A stretch of 18,761 nucleotides of DNA, taken from positions 380-19,140 of the forward strand of contig DBLC01000137.1 of the NCBI GenBank assembly GCA_002297935.1. The letters are read 5' to 3'. Origin of the DNA: Dialister sp. UBA734 (GTDB lineage: Bacteria > Bacillota > Negativicutes > Veillonellales > Dialisteraceae). Position numbers and translations under genes: made by a program. Under the pieces are notes generated by a model. The model did not search any database. It saw only the letters and a program-made list of their open reading frames with translations, and was not told where the DNA came from. This document shows positions 1-6,372 of this stretch, piece after piece; the first letter of the stretch is position 1; each line of letters opens with the position of its first letter.

Positions 1-321
1 TGGAAGTATGGCCCTGTGTGCCGTGAGGTTAGAGAAGTATACACAGCAGATGGTATCAATGATACGACAGGTCCTATTTCTGATGAGGCAGCTTATATTG
101 TGAAAAATGTTATTTTTACCTATGGGGAGTATGCTTCTTGGAAATTGAGCAAGATTTCACACCAGGAAATTTCTTGGAAAAATGCACGTGTTGGTTTGTC
201 TGCTGAACAAAATGGACGTAAATTGCTTGATTTGAATGATATCAGGGAAGATGCGAAGAAAGTTCGTCCTTATGATCATGTCTGGGACATGTATTATGAT
301 GAGTTTGAGGATGAAAAATGA
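1..321 (+). CDS. Panacea-domain (DUF4065) antitoxin, 3' part
   Basis: The gene enters the window already open and is read from base 1; 106 residues are visible. They begin WKYGPVCREV, the Trp-x-x-Gly-Pro-Val core of Panacea/DUF4065/SocA-like proteins, and later contain SHQEISWKNAR, matching the family's conserved C-terminal 'TH.e.PW..AR' block. Panacea proteins are promiscuous antitoxins that neutralise many unrelated toxins encoded next to them. The stop codon overlaps the next start by 4 bases (ATGA), so translation is probably coupled to the PemK/MazF-like gene, the usual antitoxin-then-toxin order. The N-terminal part lies outside the window. The GTG at base 16 is an internal valine codon, not a start. 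The family call rests on motif recall and the toxin partner supports it. Confidence 0.8.
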   Translation, partial: WKYGPVCREVREVYTADGINDTTGPISDEAAYIVKNVIFTYGEYASWKLSKISHQEISWKNARVGLSAEQNGRKLLDLNDIREDAKKVRPYDHVWDMYYDEFEDEK

Positions 322-692
322 TCGGACAAATTTACACGTGTACTGTAGAGTTTTATGATAGCCGTCAACACACATTAGCTTGGAAAGGGCGTCCTATTTT
401 GATTATTGGAGGCCCCAGAAATAATGATTACACGGTTCTTCCTATTTCAACGATTAGTAAACGGGAATATTTGGATGTAGATTTTGATGTTGAAATAGAT
501 CCACAAGTGTATCCAGCTTTGGGGCTAAGCCGGGTGTCTTATGTTCGAGTACATAAGCAATTGACTGTTCATCAGGCTAAATTGGGCCATTTTATTGGTG
601 ATTTGCGAGGTTCAAATCCAGAATTATTTGAGTCGATTATGAAAAAGTTGGATACATGGAATGAATTGATACAAAAAGAATGTATGAATTGA
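318..692 (+). CDS. PemK/MazF-like toxin of the Panacea pair
   Basis: The 124-residue product begins MIGQIYTC, then has KGRPILIIGG at about residues 23-32 and YTVLPIST at about 38-45. These fit the beta-barrel signature of PemK/MazF proteins (G-x-I/V, then RPvlVi, then v.plT/S). SYVRVHKQ followed by an LGxFIGDL-like segment fits the family's C-terminal half. MazF/PemK toxins are ribosome-independent mRNA endoribonucleases. The start is fixed by the ATGA overlap with the upstream antitoxin gene. A strong terminator begins two bases after the stop. The protein is divergent: the usual N-terminal 'GDIwwv' is only partly kept (GQIYTC), so activity is inferred. A Panacea partner instead of a MazE/PemI type is noteworthy. 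Confidence 0.68.
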   Translation: MIGQIYTCTVEFYDSRQHTLAWKGRPILIIGGPRNNDYTVLPISTISKREYLDVDFDVEIDPQVYPALGLSRVSYVRVHKQLTVHQAKLGHFIGDLRGSNPELFESIMKKLDTWNELIQKECMN

Positions 693-693
693 T

Positions 694-741
694 AAAAGTC
701 CGAGAGGATATAGCAATAGCTACATCCTCTCGGACTTTTTT
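694..741. terminator. bidirectional intrinsic terminator
   Basis: A 21-base arm (694-714, starting AAAAGTCCGAGAGG) pairs with 719-739 with a single A-C mismatch and a 4-base loop. A-tracts and T-tracts on both sides make it work for either strand. It lies exactly between the convergent toxin gene and the 329-residue gene, whose stop codon sits in the T-tract. Confidence 0.93.
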
Positions 742-1729
742 ATTCTTCATCGATAAATTCAAGTAAGTACCATTTGGGGGTTCCTTTTTTTGTAAATTCT
801 TCCAGGTAGGTGTGGATGGTATATTCTTGTGGGTTCAAAGGGTCGACGCCATGGCGGCGGAGGGTGTCTTGTTTTTCTGGATGGAAATAGATGGTCTGTG
901 TTTGGCACGGTTTGGCGGTCCGGAAGCGGAAGTAGCAGCTTTCTACGTTCATAGACAGAAAGTGACCAGTCAGTGTTTTTTCTTGGTGTTTCTTTTGTCG
1001 CTCTTGGATGTACTGTTCTAGTTTGTTGGAGTAGGTAATGGCTTTGTCATAGGGAATGGTGAAGGGATGAATATCTGGGTGCTGATTCCAGGAGATGTCT
1101 AGGGTCATGTTTTTATCGTTGATTTCTTCATAGATGGATTTGATGGTGTAGAGGGTCGTGTCGGTCAGTGGCGCTATTTCTTCTTCTATGGTTTCTGGAC
1201 TGTCGGCGTGCATGAGAATGTGGAGCAGCTGGGTATTGAACTGGAAACATAGGTCTGCGGTGCGGGCTTTTTCGTCGTTTTGAAATAGGTCATTGGGGTC
1301 TCGGTCTTTCCCTAGGTAGGCGCAGAAGGAGCCTGGTGCGAAGGCGTATAAGGTGAGGTCGGTGTCAATATTTCTGATTTTTCCCAGCTTTTTTCTATAT
1401 TTCTTTTTGTAGTCGTCGGAAATATCTTTCAACGCTTTTTGATATTTGGCGGTGAGTTCATTGAAGGCGGATAGGCTGATGGTACCGGCGGTGTAGTGGG
1501 GAATGACCATGCGCAGGGTGATGAGTTCGTTTCTTTTCAGGAGTTCTTTTTCTATAGCATCAATCATTTTCTTTTTTGATTCGTAGGCTTTCTGGTTGGC
1601 CAGGTCAGCGATTTCCATGGCGTAGGTGATTTGTTCTTTGGGGAGCCCCTGGGTATAGCATCCCAGGTAGTGTTCTTCTTGTTTCAGTTCATGTTTTAGC
1701 TTGTGCAGCCATTTTAAATTTTCTTGCAT
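740..1729 (-). CDS. uncharacterised 329-residue protein
   Basis: I do not recognise this family. The N-terminal 120 residues are very rich in Lys, Glu and Leu and look helical, possibly coiled-coil. The middle (about 125-215) is acidic and mixed. The C-terminal 90 residues (GHFLSMNVESCYFRFRT to KWYLLEF) look strand-rich and end with EFIDEE. No signal peptide or membrane segment is visible. The start is supported by an AAGGAGAAG ribosome site inside the end of the upstream gene. It overlaps that gene by 16 bases, so the two are translationally coupled and probably act together. The partner is a degenerate nucleotidyltransferase-like protein, which suggests an antitoxin/toxin or defence pair, but nothing in this protein proves it. 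Confidence 0.8.
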   Translation of the reverse strand: MQENLKWLHKLKHELKQEEHYLGCYTQGLPKEQITYAMEIADLANQKAYESKKKMIDAIEKELLKRNELITLRMVIPHYTAGTISLSAFNELTAKYQKALKDISDDYKKKYRKKLGKIRNIDTDLTLYAFAPGSFCAYLGKDRDPNDLFQNDEKARTADLCFQFNTQLLHILMHADSPETIEEEIAPLTDTTLYTIKSIYEEINDKNMTLDISWNQHPDIHPFTIPYDKAITYSNKLEQYIQERQKKHQEKTLTGHFLSMNVESCYFRFRTAKPCQTQTIYFHPEKQDTLRRHGVDPLNPQEYTIHTYLEEFTKKGTPKWYLLEFIDEE

Positions 1730-2250
1730 GGTTCTTCTCCTTCCTGACTGTTGTATACGAAATAGCCCTTGGGATTTCCCGCTTCGTCATGTAGGAAATC
1801 TTGTTTTTTCTTTTCATAAATGGGTTGGAATAGAGTGGTTTGGATAAAGGAGTTGGGATTATCATCTTTTAGGATGATTTGCATCTGACAGGCATACTCT
1901 TCTTCCAGGGATAGGCAGGCTGCTGTGGGCGACTTATCTAGGACTATAAATTGCCTAAGGATTGCTTTCCTGTCATCTGAGAGTGCATCGAGCACTTGGT
2001 GATTGATGCAGATGCAGAATGTGATGATCTTCGGGTTTTCTATCTGACTGGCAAAGACACCATCAATCCATACTTCAAATTCAGCGTTGTCTAATAGGGC
2101 TTGAAGCGTTTTAATCATACCTAGGCAATTATTCCACAGCATTTTACGTTTATCGTTGAAGGCGAGACTGTCTTCAATTTCACTGGAAGAAAGTAAAATG
2201 GGCTTTGGCGGATAGAGATTTTTATTTTTATCAAAGGTAATGGCTGTCAT
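1714..2250 (-). CDS. nucleotidyltransferase-like protein, DUF6932-like, catalytic residues lost
   Basis: This 178-residue protein opens with NLYPPKPILLSSSEIEDSL and FNDKRKMLWNN, then WIDGVFASQIENP at about residues 61-73. The layout (N-terminal 'G.lPPg.h..t..E', 'f....R..l', then 'v.lDGSFvt.k..P.DiD') is what I recall for DUF6932, a branch of the minimal-nucleotidyltransferase fold. Here the GS of the active-site helix is GV, and the positions of the metal-binding D-x-D read I-x-T/F (ENPKIITFCICI), so catalysis is unlikely. An AAAGGAG site precedes the ATG by a few bases. The next gene overlaps by 16 bases. A structural or antitoxin-like role is inference; the DUF6932 assignment is by eye. 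Confidence 0.55.
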   Translation of the reverse strand: MTAITFDKNKNLYPPKPILLSSSEIEDSLAFNDKRKMLWNNCLGMIKTLQALLDNAEFEVWIDGVFASQIENPKIITFCICINHQVLDALSDDRKAILRQFIVLDKSPTAACLSLEEEYACQMQIILKDDNPNSFIQTTLFQPIYEKKKQDFLHDEAGNPKGYFVYNSQEGEEPCKKI

Positions 2251-2361
2251 GGGATCTCCTTTCTTTATCTTTTTATTTGTTGTTTATATTTTATCATGAT
2301 CTAAAGGGAAATCCTATATGATGAGTGGCTGATAAATCGAATTTTCTATTCGTGAAATAAC

Positions 2362-2916
2362 AATTACTCAAACCTCCCACCTGTAAAATATCGATTTCTT
2401 TCGAGTGTTTCCCTGGTGAGAATAACGATTTTAAATGCTAATGATAGGTCCGTAGGACTCCATTTTTCCGTATCTTGCCATTGTTAAAGAAACGGAATTA
2501 TCTCTAGCGTCATTTCGACCGGTCGCATGAGTGCTTGATGATACAGAAGTCATGAAACTGGATGTGTAGGTGAGTGGAGAAATCTCAAAGCACTAGCGGG
2601 AAGGGCTTTCTGTATCAGTTCATAACGGTGAGATACTATATCGAGCAAAGCGAGATGAGCAGTTCTAGCGAACTGCGGTGAACTGTGTCATCAAGCCCTT
2701 ACCGCTAGTGCTGCGAGATTTCTCCACTCAGGGATCCAAATCTATTTATATCTTTTTATCCGTCTCGCACGAATGCGATCGGTCGAAATGACGCTACACT
2801 GAGACCTTTCGTGTCTATTGGAGTAGTAACGGATTGGTTATTTGCTTTAAATACCATGGGAGACCAGAGTATATCAATATAAAATGGTATTTCTAAGGTG
2901 GGAAATTTGAGTTATT
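2362..2916. repeat. outer inverted repeats around palindromic element A
   Basis: Bases 2362-2382 (AATTACTCAAACCTCCCACCT) and the complement of 2895-2915 match at all but about three of 21 positions. The similarity continues weakly inward. They enclose the ~290 bp palindromic element at 2505-2796, making a nested palindrome of more than 550 bp with no coding capacity. Just beyond the right arm, 2915-2939 holds a short 7-base-period run (CTGCTAA type). Confidence 0.6.
2505..2796. repeat. palindromic intergenic element, copy A (complete)
   Basis: The ends are a 24-base inverted repeat: 2505-2528 starts TAGCGTCATTTCGACCGG and matches the complement of 2773-2796 with one mismatch. Inside lies a second pair, 2572-2608 (GAGTGGAGAAATCTC onward) against 2693-2729, about 37 bases with few differences. 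There is no open reading frame of note. Related copies lie at 8509-8670, 8739-9026, 9097-9384 and, as a left half, 13968-14062. From memory, the words GTCATTTCGACC and GAGTGGAGAAATCTC recur in intergenic palindromes of unrelated bacteria. A non-autonomous, MITE-like element is possible, but I cannot see a clear target duplication. Confidence 0.85.
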
Positions 2917-2950
2917 GCTAACTGCTAACTGCCTACTAATTATGCACGAC

Positions 2951-3320
2951 AAAAACACGGAGGGGGTCCGTGTGGTTGGTCCAGGGAGCGGTCACTCTGA
3001 ATACGGCGAAGGCGCTTACTCGATGGGAAGATTGGTGAAATCAGGTCACCCCGTTTCTCTCTGCCCAAGGGCGCTCCAAACTGGTCGTCAGAATCGGCCA
3101 TCTATGGAAGTATGACGGAAAATCCGTGTTTTTGCCTTTTGGTCTTGCAGCTCCAGGCATCTGGCGCCCGATGTCTGGAGGGAAGGAAAATGAGTCTCTA
3201 TGATCATCGATATGGGGCATTTCCTTTCTCCTGGGCTGCGCCTTAAGGTTGGATCCCGCAGTCGTGGTGAGTGGTCGTGCTTTGGTATCGTTCGCGAAGG
3301 AGTTTCTCATTTTGCCCTTC
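2951..3320. other. GC-rich, hairpin-rich non-coding region; possible structured RNA or repeat
   Basis: No credible protein is encoded on either strand. Several stems are visible. AAAAACACGGA (2951-2961) pairs with 3123-3133 to close a 183-base domain. The same ACACGGA can instead pair with TCCGTGT at 2967-2973, and the minus strand then reads as a hairpin plus T-run, i.e. an intrinsic terminator. GGAGCG (2985-2990) pairs with CGCTCC (3072-3077). 3151-3161 pairs with 3170-3180 (11 bp, one wobble). 3181-3192 pairs with about 3219-3232. I tested it by eye against RNase P, tmRNA, SRP, 6S and common riboswitches and found no convincing match. It may be an unassigned RNA or another repeat family. 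Confidence 0.4.
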
Positions 3321-3400
3321 CATATATTAACATTGCAGAAGTGGGCAAAAATCACAACATGAAATTTCAATTTTATTAAATTCTAATGAAATAAGGAGAT

Positions 3401-3429
3401 CTGACTTTTGTCGGCATATATTGTATAAT
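3401..3429 (+). promoter_or_regulatory. sigma-70-type promoter for the 285-residue gene
   Basis: CTGACT at 3401-3406 (four of six consensus bases) is followed by a 17-base spacer and a perfect TATAAT at 3424-3429. It faces the gene at 3635. The transcript would begin near 3436 and carry a ~200-base leader containing the hairpin at 3461-3531. Confidence 0.6.
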
Positions 3430-3454
3430 AAAAATATAGAATTTTGTTATCTCT

Positions 3455-3536
3455 GTTGTTAGTTGTTGGTTGCTGGTTGTTGGTTGTTTGTTGTTGGAAT
3501 TCAAACAACCAACAACCAATAACCAACAACCAATTC
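3455..3536. repeat. heptad-repeat hairpin in the leader of the 285-residue gene
   Basis: The left arm 3461-3490 and right arm 3502-3531 are each 30 bases and pair with about three mismatches around an 11-base loop. The arm is a 7-base tandem repeat, GTTGTT plus a variable seventh base (A, G, G, G, T, G in order from 3455; one unit reads GTTGCTG). There is no T-run, so it is not a standard terminator. It lies between the promoter and the ribosome site and could affect transcript stability or translation. Confidence 0.85.
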
Positions 3537-3634
3537 TAAACCAGTTGAGAATCCAGGCGTTAGGTATCAAGAGATAACAAATCGTAGTGAATCGGATAGA
3601 AATGGCTCTGATAGGGGCTAGGGAAAGGAGAGAC

Positions 3635-4492
3635 ATGGCAAATGTAGAAACAGATCTTCAAAAGCAGTTAAAAGGAAAGCGGGTATTTTCTATTGAGGTA
3701 CAATCACCGACTCAGGTTAGCTTTTTTTATGAGGATGAGGTATCGGATACACACGGTGGAAAGTCCCAGGTTATTTTACGCTATGATGCGTATAGTAAAC
3801 GAGACACTGCTCTTAAGGCGTTTGCACAAATATATGACCGAAGTTGGAGCGGAACGGTGGGTTCTTCAGGGGCATTTCATGATTTTGGAGATGGCTTGAT
3901 TTTTGCATCATTGCGTGGGCCAGGTGGCGGTAAGTATGCGAATATTTCTTTTGTGCCACAAGATGAAATGCATTTAAAGGTAACGGGAAGGCCGGTATTG
4001 CGACTGAAAAATGGACACGAAATTCCTCTTGGCAAAGATGTGCGGAAAAACCAGGAAAATATTCTAAAGGCAAGGACTTTCTTGCATCAAAAGTCTTTAG
4101 AAATGCGAGAGTTGGTTCGGCAGATGCAAGGTGAGGAGGGTCCATTGATTGATGCAGTATCCGCAGTGTCAAAATGTCCGCCTTATGAACAAGTGGCAAA
4201 TCAAGGAAATAAAATAGACGTAAAAGGGGCAGTGGGGCAAGCTGCGGGTGGTTTCGCTTTGCCAAATAATAAGAAGAAGGAAAGGATATCGTCTGCGAAA
4301 AACAAATCGATAAAAATGGAGAAGATGAAGGAAGAGTTGATTGATGGCGTGAGCCTTAGCGCAGAGCAAGTGGCTGCTTTGGATAAAATTCCTTCGGTCG
4401 AGATGAGACGTATGGTGGAAAGAAATCAGAAAGCAGAAATGTTGCAGAGTATTTCTAACCAGATGATGATATTTTTTGCTGGGCTTGTTTGA
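3635..4492 (+). CDS. uncharacterised basic 285-residue protein
   Basis: I do not recognise this protein. The start at 3635 is chosen because AAAGGAG (3624-3630) sits just upstream; the reading frame extends 16 codons further upstream without a ribosome site. The N-terminal ~130 residues (KRVFSIEVQ..., FHDFGDGLIF, PGGGKYANISFVP, GRPVLRLKNGHEIPLG) look like a beta-rich domain. Residues about 135-165 are helical. A linker rich in Lys, Asn and Gly (about 190-235) leads to a helical C-terminus (SLSAEQVAALDKIPSVEMRRMVERN). No signal peptide, membrane helix or catalytic motif is evident. It has its own promoter and terminator and is monocistronic. It precedes the sigma-like gene, but a functional link is unproven. 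Confidence 0.8.
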   Translation: MANVETDLQKQLKGKRVFSIEVQSPTQVSFFYEDEVSDTHGGKSQVILRYDAYSKRDTALKAFAQIYDRSWSGTVGSSGAFHDFGDGLIFASLRGPGGGKYANISFVPQDEMHLKVTGRPVLRLKNGHEIPLGKDVRKNQENILKARTFLHQKSLEMRELVRQMQGEEGPLIDAVSAVSKCPPYEQVANQGNKIDVKGAVGQAAGGFALPNNKKKERISSAKNKSIKMEKMKEELIDGVSLSAEQVAALDKIPSVEMRRMVERNQKAEMLQSISNQMMIFFAGLV

Positions 4493-4517
4493 TTGAGAAA
4501 AGGAAATAGGATAGATG

Positions 4518-4549
4518 AGAGTCGTGAATGGCGTTCACGGCTCTTTTTG
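4518..4549 (+). terminator. intrinsic terminator of the 285-residue gene
   Basis: AGAGTCGTGAA (4518-4528) pairs with TTCACGGCTCT (4534-4544), 11 bp with one G-T pair and a 5-base loop, followed directly by a T-run. It lies about 25 bases after the stop codon. Confidence 0.9.
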
Positions 4550-4558
4550 TGTGTCTGT

Positions 4559-4605
4559 TTGGTTGTTAGTTGTTGGTTGTTTGAGGCCAGACAACTAGCA
4601 ACCAA
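4559..4605. repeat. heptad-repeat hairpin, GTTGTTN family
   Basis: Left arm about 4561-4583 has GTTGTTA, GTTGTTG, GTTGTTT units. The right arm about 4589-4605 is its complement with one unit fewer and a GTTGCTA variant. It follows the terminator at 4518-4549, so it is unlikely to be needed for termination. Confidence 0.75.
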
Positions 4606-4649
4606 AACATGAAAAAAGTCATAGTTTCAAAAATAATTCCATATAGCAA

Positions 4650-4730
4650 GATTGTTTTTTTAGAAACTATCCCATGGGAGGACAGTTTTTTAGAAAAGTG
4701 TCCCGCAGCAGGATAGTTTTCCTAAAAATC
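4650..4730. promoter_or_regulatory. three tandem operator-like repeats upstream of the sigma-like gene
   Basis: Three imperfect repeats with a ~30-base period each carry an AGTTTT/TTAGAAA-type core. The first two are palindromes: 4650-4671 (GAT..GTTT...AAAC..ATC) and 4680-4703 (GGACAGTTTT...AAAAGTGTCC). The third (4711-4730, GGATAGTTTTCCTAAAAATC) is a weaker copy. They lie just upstream of a promoter-like sequence at 4747-4775. Spaced palindromes of this kind usually bind a dimeric regulator; the protein is unknown. Confidence 0.5.
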
Positions 4731-4746
4731 ATGCGAACGAGTGTTC

Positions 4747-4775
4747 TTTACACAACGAAAAAAGGTTGGTATCCT
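4747..4775 (+). promoter_or_regulatory. candidate promoter of the sigma-like gene
   Basis: TTTACA at 4747-4752 is followed by a 17-base spacer and TATCCT at 4770-4775. It lies ~107 bases before the ATG. A TTTACA -35 box is also typical of promoters read by TcdR/UviA-type sigma factors, so autoregulation is conceivable but not shown. Confidence 0.4.
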
Positions 4776-4882
4776 ACAGTTGGTACCGAGGAATGAAGCA
4801 AGTATGTCTGCTTGATTTCTCTCAATGAAGGAAGGCCTTTCTTCAAATATTTCTTGTTGTTACCAAAAGAGAGGTAATCAAA

Positions 4883-5431
4883 ATGAAATCTTTGAAGAAT
4901 CTGATTGAAGGTTGTCAAAAAGGACGTGAAGAGGATAAGAAGGAATTGATGGTACGTTTTCTGCCATTGATTCGTAAGGTGGCTCGGTGTATGAATCGAG
5001 AAGTATCCAGAGAAGATTTGGAACAAGATCTTTGGGTGTATTTCTGGCAGTGCGTGGCGGATTTTGATTTAGAAAAGGCAGAGCATTTTCCCGCTATTCT
5101 GTGCTGTCGGTTGGTTCAGCATCGAAAGTATCTTCTCCGGTCTTGGTCGAGACGGCATGAAGTGGAAGGACGAGCACTGGATGATGTGGATGAGGAAAGC
5201 TATGATATGAACCTTTCCTCTTTGTGGATGGATGAATGGAAACGGCTTTTACAAAAGGCTGGCTGCAGTGACAAGCAGATACAGGTGGCGATGGCTTTAG
5301 CAACCTATGAATCGGTGAAAGACGTGTGCCAGGAATTGGGGATGTCACAGCAGTCTTTGTATCGCTATAAGAAGGTTTTACGGTCCGTTTGTGAAAGAAA
5401 TCCAAAAATTTTAGATTTTTTGAAAATTTGA
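4883..5431 (+). CDS. sigma-70-like / helix-turn-helix regulator (TcdR/UviA/YvrI-like)
   Basis: The 182-residue protein has the size and layout of small alternative sigma factors. Residues about 20-60 (MVRFLPLIRKVARC...DLEQDLWVYFWQCV) resemble sigma region 2, with the typical acidic DLxQDL step. Residues about 127-168 (CSDKQIQVAMAL...SVKDVCQELGMSQQSLYRYKKVLR) form a clear C-terminal helix-turn-helix resembling region 4. It starts after an AGAGGT site. Genes for DUF2922, DUF1659, a holin and a muramidase follow on the same strand. Group 5 sigma factors TcdR and UviA are encoded beside holin-like genes and drive toxin or bacteriocin export, and YvrI-type sigmas form a similar set, so this protein may control the downstream cassette. 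Sigma activity, rather than plain DNA binding, is inferred. Confidence 0.65.
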   Translation: MKSLKNLIEGCQKGREEDKKELMVRFLPLIRKVARCMNREVSREDLEQDLWVYFWQCVADFDLEKAEHFPAILCCRLVQHRKYLLRSWSRRHEVEGRALDDVDEESYDMNLSSLWMDEWKRLLQKAGCSDKQIQVAMALATYESVKDVCQELGMSQQSLYRYKKVLRSVCERNPKILDFLKI

Positions 5432-6038
5432 TGTTGTGATTTTTGATGGGTTCTGCAATGTAAATATATGGAGGGGCAAGAAAGCCACCGGCCAGCGTAC
5501 GGGGCAGATGGTTTTCTAAAACGATGCCAATCATGTCTATGCAACCATTATATATGGAAATTAGGAGTGAGGAGTTAGGAATGAGGAGTGGTGGTAGTTG
5601 TGTTGTTATGGTTTGAATAACATAGGAATTCAAATCGCTGGTGCAGCCCCCTCTGCCTCCGGCATCTCCCCCAATGGGGGCGATACATAAGGGGTGAACG
5701 TATGACGCACAATTCATAAAGCACTGCCATCTGTTATACTACCAAACATTTCAGATCAGCATTTCCAGGTGTAGATGATTGACAAATATACCGCTCTTCT
5801 GTCATCTAGTTCGTTTTCCGGGCGGCTGGATGGTTTCTGATACCGGAGTGTATGCAAGTGGTGGCTCGGTAATTCAGATGGTCATTGGTAAGAAATGGGA
5901 GTGGCGATTGCTGTTAGTCGTTGGTTGTTAGGGCCAAACAACCGACAACGCACAACCAACAACAATAAGCACATACAATTCTTTACGATCGATTATATGA
6001 GCTAACCGAGAACCCACTATGCAAAAGGAGAGATGAAT
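5432..6038. other. 607-base spacer with mixed repeats, no supported gene
   Basis: No convincing reading frame with a ribosome site is visible. Contents in order: a 7-base-period run GGAGTGA/GGAGTTA/GGAATGA/GGAGTGG around 5566-5594; a GC-rich segment 5644-5695 with CCCCCAATGGGGG, related in style to repeats at 10888-11060; a lone TTGACA at 5779-5784 with only a weak -10 (TCATCT) 17 bases on; and a GTTGTTN hairpin at 5912-5966. I looked for a YvrJ-type microprotein, often seen beside DUF2922/DUF1659 genes, and did not find one. Confidence 0.6.
5912..5966. repeat. heptad-repeat hairpin upstream of the DUF2922 gene
   Basis: Left arm TGTTAGTCGTTGGTTGTT (from 5912) and right arm AACAACCGACAACG onward to 5966 are complementary 7-base-period runs. 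GGGCC lies near the loop, as in the GAGGCCAG and GGGACCAG loops at 4559-4605 and 7294-7370. Confidence 0.75.
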
Positions 6039-6245
6039 ATGAAAAAATTGGAACTTACTTTTACTACTGCGGGAACTGGTACGGTGAATTTTTCCATCGA
6101 TAATCCTAAGGATGGGCTGACTTTGACGGAAGTGCAGCAGAAGGCGCCGGATATCGCCAAGGTGCTGGTCACCAGAAGCGGCGTGCAGGCGGTGGCTCTG
6201 AAAAAAGCCACCATTGTGAATACCACCAGCACGGAGTTGGAATAA
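6039..6245 (+). CDS. DUF2922 family microprotein
   Basis: The 68-residue product begins MKKLELTFTTAGTGTVNFSI, continues with a PKDGLT...EVQQ segment, and ends VALKKATIVNTTSTELE. This is the compact beta-alpha-beta pattern of DUF2922 ('kkLeltF.t..gk...isi.dPk..lt..ev...m....' ending 'a.iv.tt..'). The function of the family is unknown. The second ATG (6039) is preferred over 6033 because GGAG ends at 6030, giving an 8-base spacing. DUF2922 genes commonly sit beside DUF1659 genes in Firmicutes, as here. The stop codon is followed within a few bases by a GTTGTTN hairpin. Confidence 0.85.
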   Translation: MKKLELTFTTAGTGTVNFSIDNPKDGLTLTEVQQKAPDIAKVLVTRSGVQAVALKKATIVNTTSTELE

Positions 6246-6248
6246 AAA

Positions 6249-6321
6249 GTGTTGTTGGTTGATGGTTGTTTGTTGTTGGGGTGTTAAATAATAAACCAAC
6301 AACAAACAACCGACAACAAAG
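6249..6321. repeat. heptad-repeat hairpin between DUF2922 and DUF1659 genes
   Basis: The left arm starts four bases after the stop codon with GTTGTTG, GTTGATG, GTTGTTT, GTTGTTG units. The right arm (about 6293-6320) is the complement. The arms are separated by an AT-rich loop. No T-run follows, so read-through into the DUF1659 gene is plausible. Confidence 0.8.
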
Positions 6322-6372
6322 AACAATTTGGATAATGATTTATGTTAGAAAATTGTGAAGGAGACAAACGTT

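Noticed and set aside
2505..2796. Insertion sequence
   Set aside because: Good terminal inverted repeats but no transposase frame inside any copy; treated as a non-autonomous palindromic repeat.
2951..3133. Cobalamin or FMN riboswitch
   Set aside because: GGGAAGATTGGTGAAATC and GTCAGAATCGGCC look superficially similar to cobalamin boxes, but the order and the CCGCCACTG and B12-box cores are not present.
2915..3370. Small reading frames on both strands (66 and 109 residues)
   Set aside because: No ribosome sites, odd composition, and they run through the hairpin-rich GC region and opposite each other.
3455..3536. CRISPR-like alternation of repeats
   Set aside because: The units are contiguous 7-base repeats without spacers of constant length, arms are inverted, and no cas gene is near.
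5830..5932. 34-codon frame upstream of DUF2922, considered as a YvrJ-type microprotein
   Set aside because: No ribosome site, no YvrJ-like motif, and its last codons are heptad repeat.
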